Source: Streptomyces aidingensis (GTDB lineage: Bacteria; Actinomycetota; Actinomycetes; Streptomycetales; Streptomycetaceae). Taken from it: a DNA stretch of 64,000 nt. Under the pieces are notes generated by a model that saw only the letters and a program-made list of their open reading frames with translations, ran no database searches and was not told the DNA's origin. A program made the position numbers and the translations under genes. Within the stretch, counting starts at the first letter, position 1, and the number at the start of each line of letters is the position of its first letter. The DNA lies in NCBI RefSeq assembly GCF_900112355.1, contig NZ_FOLM01000001.1, forward strand, positions 603,276 through 667,275. Direction: 5' to 3'. Shown piece after piece: positions 60,899 through 64,000 of this stretch.

Positions 60899-62275
60899 TC
60901 ACTTCTCCCGGCGGGCCGAGAGGGCGGTGGCCCCGGTGGAGGTGTTCTCCGGGCCGTCGCCGGCCGCCCCGCCCGTTCCCCCGCCGCCGGTGCCCTTGCC
61001 GTCCGGGCCGTCCGGGCCGTCCGTACCGGCACCGCCCCCGGCACCGTCCCGGGCGGCATGGACCCGGTTGCGCCAGCCCAGCACCCCCGCCGCGCACACC
61101 GCCGCCACGGTGGAGGCGATCAGCACCGCGGCCTTGACATGCTCCTCCAGCTCGTGATGCTCGGCGAAGGCCAGCTCGGTGACGAGCAGCGAGACCGTGA
61201 AGCCGATGCCGGCCAGCAGCGCGGCCCCGGCGATGTCCGCCCAGCCCAGCGCGGGCGAGAGCCTGGCGCGGGTGAATCTGGCCATCAGATAGGTGGCGCC
61301 GAAGACCCCGATCAGCTTGCCCGCGAACAGCCCCATCAGCACACCGACCGCCTCGGAGTCCCCGGCCATCGCGGTCAGGCTGGACGGCGAGATCTCCACC
61401 CCGGCCGCGAACAGCGCGAACAGCGGCACCGCCAGCCCGGCCGAGTACGGGTGCACGATGTGCTCCACATGCTCCGCCGGGGACTCGTGCTCGCCCTCCC
61501 GCGGGGTGGTGCGCAGCAGCATGCCGATGGCCACGCCCGCGATGGTGGCGTGCACCCCGCTGTTGATCATCAGCGCCCAGATCACCAGGGCCAGCGGCAC
61601 ATAGACGTACCAGCCGCGCACCCCGCGGTGGTGGAGCTGGTGGAAGAGGACCAGCCCGGCCAGCGAGCCCAGCAGCGCCCAGAGGTTCATCTGCGAGGTG
61701 TAGAAGATCGCGATGATGATGATCGCGATCAGGTCGTCCACGATCGCCAGGGTGAGCAGGAAGGTGCGCAGCGCGGACGGCAGCCTGCGGCCGACCACCG
61801 CCAGCACGCCCAGCGCAAAGGCGATGTCGGTGGCCATGGGCACCGCCCAGCCGTTCAGTTCACCGCCCTGGGTGCCCACGATCGCGACATAGATGAGCGC
61901 CGGTACGGCCATGCCGCCCACCGCGGCCACGATGGGCAGGGCCGCGGCGGCCGGGTTGCGCAGTTCGCCGATGACCAGTTCGCGCTTGAGCTCGATGCCG
62001 GCGATGAAGAAGAAGACGGCCAGCAGTCCGTCGGCCGCCCAGTGGCCGATGGACATCCGCAGGCCGAGCACCTCCGGGCCCAGGTAGTGGTCGCGCACCG
62101 AGGCGTAGCCGTCGCTCAGCGGGGAGTTCGCCAGGATCAGCGCCAGCGTGGCCGCCAGCAGCAGCATCACGCCGCCGGAGACCTCCAGGCGCAGGAATTC
62201 GGCGATGGAGCGGCGGTCACGCTCGGTGTAGTCGTGGTGCGGCTGCGGGGAATGCTGGGCGTGCGGCGGCGTCAT
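60899..62275 (-). CDS. nhaA: Na+/H+ antiporter NhaA
   Basis: Membrane antiporter of 458 residues with about 11-12 helices, exporting Na+ (or Li+) in exchange for protons. Family stretches: HWAADGLLAVFFFIAGIELKRELVIGEL, GWAVPMATDIAFALGVLAVVG (the Asp pair follows), TFLLTLAIVDDLIAIIIIAIFY with the two essential Asp residues, and GIGFTVSLLVTELAF. The C-terminal 55 residues are a Gly-rich tail. GGAGG lies 11 nt before the ATG on the minus strand. Confidence 0.93.
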   Translation of the reverse strand: MTPPHAQHSPQPHHDYTERDRRSIAEFLRLEVSGGVMLLLAATLALILANSPLSDGYASVRDHYLGPEVLGLRMSIGHWAADGLLAVFFFIAGIELKRELVIGELRNPAAAALPIVAAVGGMAVPALIYVAIVGTQGGELNGWAVPMATDIAFALGVLAVVGRRLPSALRTFLLTLAIVDDLIAIIIIAIFYTSQMNLWALLGSLAGLVLFHQLHHRGVRGWYVYVPLALVIWALMINSGVHATIAGVAIGMLLRTTPREGEHESPAEHVEHIVHPYSAGLAVPLFALFAAGVEISPSSLTAMAGDSEAVGVLMGLFAGKLIGVFGATYLMARFTRARLSPALGWADIAGAALLAGIGFTVSLLVTELAFAEHHELEEHVKAAVLIASTVAAVCAAGVLGWRNRVHAARDGAGGGAGTDGPDGPDGKGTGGGGTGGAAGDGPENTSTGATALSARREK

Positions 62276-62596
62276 GGACGGCGGGCCTCCGTGTCGAGGG
62301 GACGGTTACGGGTTACGGAAACAATTGGGGACAACTGCAAACCGATTGCCGACCAGACTTCCCGGCGCGCCCAACGGACCTGCCCCCGGCCGCGGGCGGC
62401 CCGCCGGTACTCCGGCGGCTCCCGGTGGCCGTGACCACGTCCGGTATTTCTGTTGTTCCTGTGCTTCTGTGTTTCTGTGACTGCTGCGGTGCCGCGTGTG
62501 CTTGTACGGTGAAACGGTAGCGGTGCGGGTTCCGCTCCAAACGCAGAAAGCGGTGGCTCCACCGTACATGGTCACACCCGGTTACCGGCAGGGGGG
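62276..62596. other. Gap between nhaA and trkA
   Basis: 320 bp, AT-richer than the surroundings. It holds two GGTTACG repeats (62304-62318), the nhaA ribosome-binding site, and a pyrimidine-rich stretch with repeated TTCTGT (62447-62482). No gene is supported. Confidence 0.55.
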
Positions 62597-63328
62597 TCAG
62601 CTCAACTCGGCGAAGGCCTCCACCGCGGCCGTCTTGCCGGTGACCACGATCACATCGCCCGCCTCGATCACGGTCTCCGCGGTCGCATAGGTGAAGCCCT
62701 GGCCGGGGCGCTTGATCCCGACCACGGTCACCCCGTACTTGGAGCGGACCGCGCTCACGCCCAGCGGCACACCGGTGGCTATCTCCGGGGCCACCGTCTT
62801 GACCAGCGCGTAGTCGTCGTCGAACTCGATGAAGTCGAGCATCCGGCCGGTGACCAGATGCGCCACCCGCTCGCCCATCTCATGCTCCGGCAGCACCACA
62901 TGGTGGGCGCCGAGCCGCTCCAGGATCTGGCCGTGCTGGCGGCTGATCGCCTTGGCCCAGACATTGGGGATGTCGAACTCCAGCAGATTGGTGGTGACCA
63001 GGATGCTGGCCTCCACATCGCTGCCGATGGCCACCACCGCGCTGGAGAAGTCGTGCACCCCCAGCTGGCGCAGCACCTCGGGGTCGGTGCAGTCCGCCAC
63101 CGCCGAATGGGTGAGGAAGTCGCTGTGCCGCTGCACCAGACGCTCGCTCTCGTCGATGCCCAGCACGTCCCAGCCGCGGCGCATCAGCTCCCGGGCCAGC
63201 GAGCTGCCGAACCGGCCCAGGCCGATCACGGCCACCCGCTGGTCGCCCATGTGCTGCTGCGCGTAGCTGTGCGCGAGCCGTTTGCGGCGCCGCTGGCGCA
63301 GGGAGTGGAGGTAGTTGCCCATCGTCAT
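62597..63328 (-). CDS. trkA: Potassium uptake regulatory subunit TrkA/KtrA
   Basis: A 243-residue cytoplasmic RCK protein. RCK_N NAD/ATP fold: RVAVIGLGRFGSSLARELMRRGWDVLGIDES (GxGxxG). RCK_C follows from about residue 165 (GVTVVGIKRPGQGFTYATAETVIEAGDVIVVTGK). It gates the TrkH channel encoded just upstream, whose stop overlaps its start by 4 bp. Confidence 0.92.
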   Translation of the reverse strand: MTMGNYLHSLRQRRRKRLAHSYAQQHMGDQRVAVIGLGRFGSSLARELMRRGWDVLGIDESERLVQRHSDFLTHSAVADCTDPEVLRQLGVHDFSSAVVAIGSDVEASILVTTNLLEFDIPNVWAKAISRQHGQILERLGAHHVVLPEHEMGERVAHLVTGRMLDFIEFDDDYALVKTVAPEIATGVPLGVSAVRSKYGVTVVGIKRPGQGFTYATAETVIEAGDVIVVTGKTAAVEAFAELS

Positions 63329-64000
63329 CCAATGATCGGTCGTTCTTCGGGAAGCTGGTAGCGGCGGGTGCGCTCCCGCAGCGCCAGCGCGGAGACCAGG
63401 GTGATCGGACCCACCCGGCCGATGAACATCAGCCCGACGATGATCAGCTTGCCCAGCGGCGGCAGGTCCATGGTGGCGCCCGCCGACAGCCCGACCGTGC
63501 CGAACGCCGAGACCGCCTCGAACAGAACCACCTCCAGCCGCTCCTCCATCAGGGTGAGGAGGGCGATGGTGGCCAGGATCACCAGGCCCACCCCGAGCAG
63601 CGCCACGGTCAGCGCCTGGCGCAGCACATGGGGGGCCAGCCGGCGGCCGAGGATGCCGGAGGCGGGCTCACCGCGCACCTCGGCGATGATGGCCACGCCC
63701 AGCACGGCGAAGGTGGTGACCTTGATGCCGCCGGCCGTGCCGCCGCTGCCGCCGCCGATGAACATCAGGGCGACGGTGGCCAGCAGGCTGGCCGGTTCCA
63801 TGGCGCCGGTGTCCACGGAATTGAATCCGCCCGAGCGGGCCATGGCGGAGTGGAAGAACGCGTTGACGGTCTTGTCCACGACGTTCATGCCGCCCAGGGT
63901 GGCGGCGTTCTCCCATTCCAGGACGAGAACGAGCAGGGTGCCGGCGGCCAGCAGCAGGGCGCTGGTCAGCAGGGTGAGCTTCAGATGCAGCGACCAGCTT
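63325..64000 (-). CDS. trkH: Potassium transporter TrkH/KtrB (5' part missing)
   Basis: C-terminal 224 residues of the K+ channel subunit; the 5' end is beyond the window. Visible are the third and fourth pore loops (SAMARSGGFNSVDTGAM; FEAVSAFGTVGLSAGATMDLPPLGKLII with the selectivity-filter Gly) and the conserved MFIGGGSGGTAGGIKVTTF. It ends RYQLPEERPIIG, overlapping trkA as ATGA. Na+ may co-drive uptake as in other KtrB proteins. Confidence 0.92.
   Translation of the reverse strand, partial: SWSLHLKLTLLTSALLLAAGTLLVLVLEWENAATLGGMNVVDKTVNAFFHSAMARSGGFNSVDTGAMEPASLLATVALMFIGGGSGGTAGGIKVTTFAVLGVAIIAEVRGEPASGILGRRLAPHVLRQALTVALLGVGLVILATIALLTLMEERLEVVLFEAVSAFGTVGLSAGATMDLPPLGKLIIVGLMFIGRVGPITLVSALALRERTRRYQLPEERPIIG

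Overview
The window is chromosomal DNA from a high-GC actinobacterium, almost certainly a member of the Streptomycetaceae. Three things point there. GC is very high and third codon positions are strongly G/C. The order glmS - universal stress protein - adpA - ornA - tRNA-His is, from memory, the Streptomyces order. The adpA homologue carries a TTA codon, the signature of bldA (tRNA-Leu-UUA) control. No rRNA, CRISPR array, insertion sequence, integrase or prophage gene was seen.

Layout. 1-8.9 kb: a secreted protein, then a TetR regulator divergent from a leucine/isovalerate catabolic operon (accD1-accA1-hmgL-acdH), then two conserved streptomycete proteins of unknown role. 8.9-15.2 kb: glmS, a universal stress protein, adpA, ornA, tRNA-His and a membrane metallopeptidase. 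15.4-24.6 kb: aroA, rsgA, hisN and a CBS protein, interrupted by a minus-strand set (TetR, alpha/beta hydrolase, unknown protein, membrane hydrolase, RibD-like protein). 24.7-31.1 kb: catalase with its divergent Fur-type regulator, tRNA-fMet, an acyl-CoA dehydrogenase, an acyl-CoA thioesterase, a phosphatase-like protein and an agmatinase-family enzyme. 31.2-43.5 kb: an orphan sugar-binding lipoprotein, an Erm-type 23S rRNA methyltransferase with what looks like an attenuator leader, a double-length ABC exporter, and a two-component system divergent from an ABC-2 exporter. 43.6-49.1 kb: a Nudix hydrolase and a LacI-controlled sugar operon (Gfo/Idh/MocA oxidoreductase, DUF993 aldolase-like, sugar-phosphate isomerase-like). 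49.4-53.2 kb: recD2 and citrate synthase. 53.6-59.4 kb: a more accessory stretch (Fic protein, CMD-family protein, XRE regulator with DUF397, HATPase, secreted GH5 endoglucanase, copper chaperone). 59.5-64 kb: a small HTH protein, a TTA-containing GntR regulator, NhaA, and a TrkA/TrkH potassium system cut by the window end.

How the genes work together. One theme is acyl-CoA metabolism: leucine to HMG-CoA to acetoacetate, a further acyl-CoA dehydrogenase, a thioesterase and citrate synthase, with palindromic TetR-type sites at several promoters. A second is development and antibiotic biology: AdpA, the TTA GntR regulator, Erm and the exporters. A third is sugar use: two promoters carry LacI-type palindromes. 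About a quarter of the genes look leaderless, with a TANNNT-like -10 box 6-8 nt before an ATG or GTG, and I used this to fix several starts. Many genes carry in-frame short tandem repeats at their ends. Terminators between convergent genes are long perfect hairpins.

Most notable: the erm leader (two small ORFs, one with an R-x-R motif, and a hairpin that covers the erm Shine-Dalgarno); a KstR-like palindrome on the thioesterase start; a perfect TGTGA-N6-TCACA site after gltA; an AT-rich patch inside recD2; and a 13-unit GGTGC repeat in the lacI-type leader.
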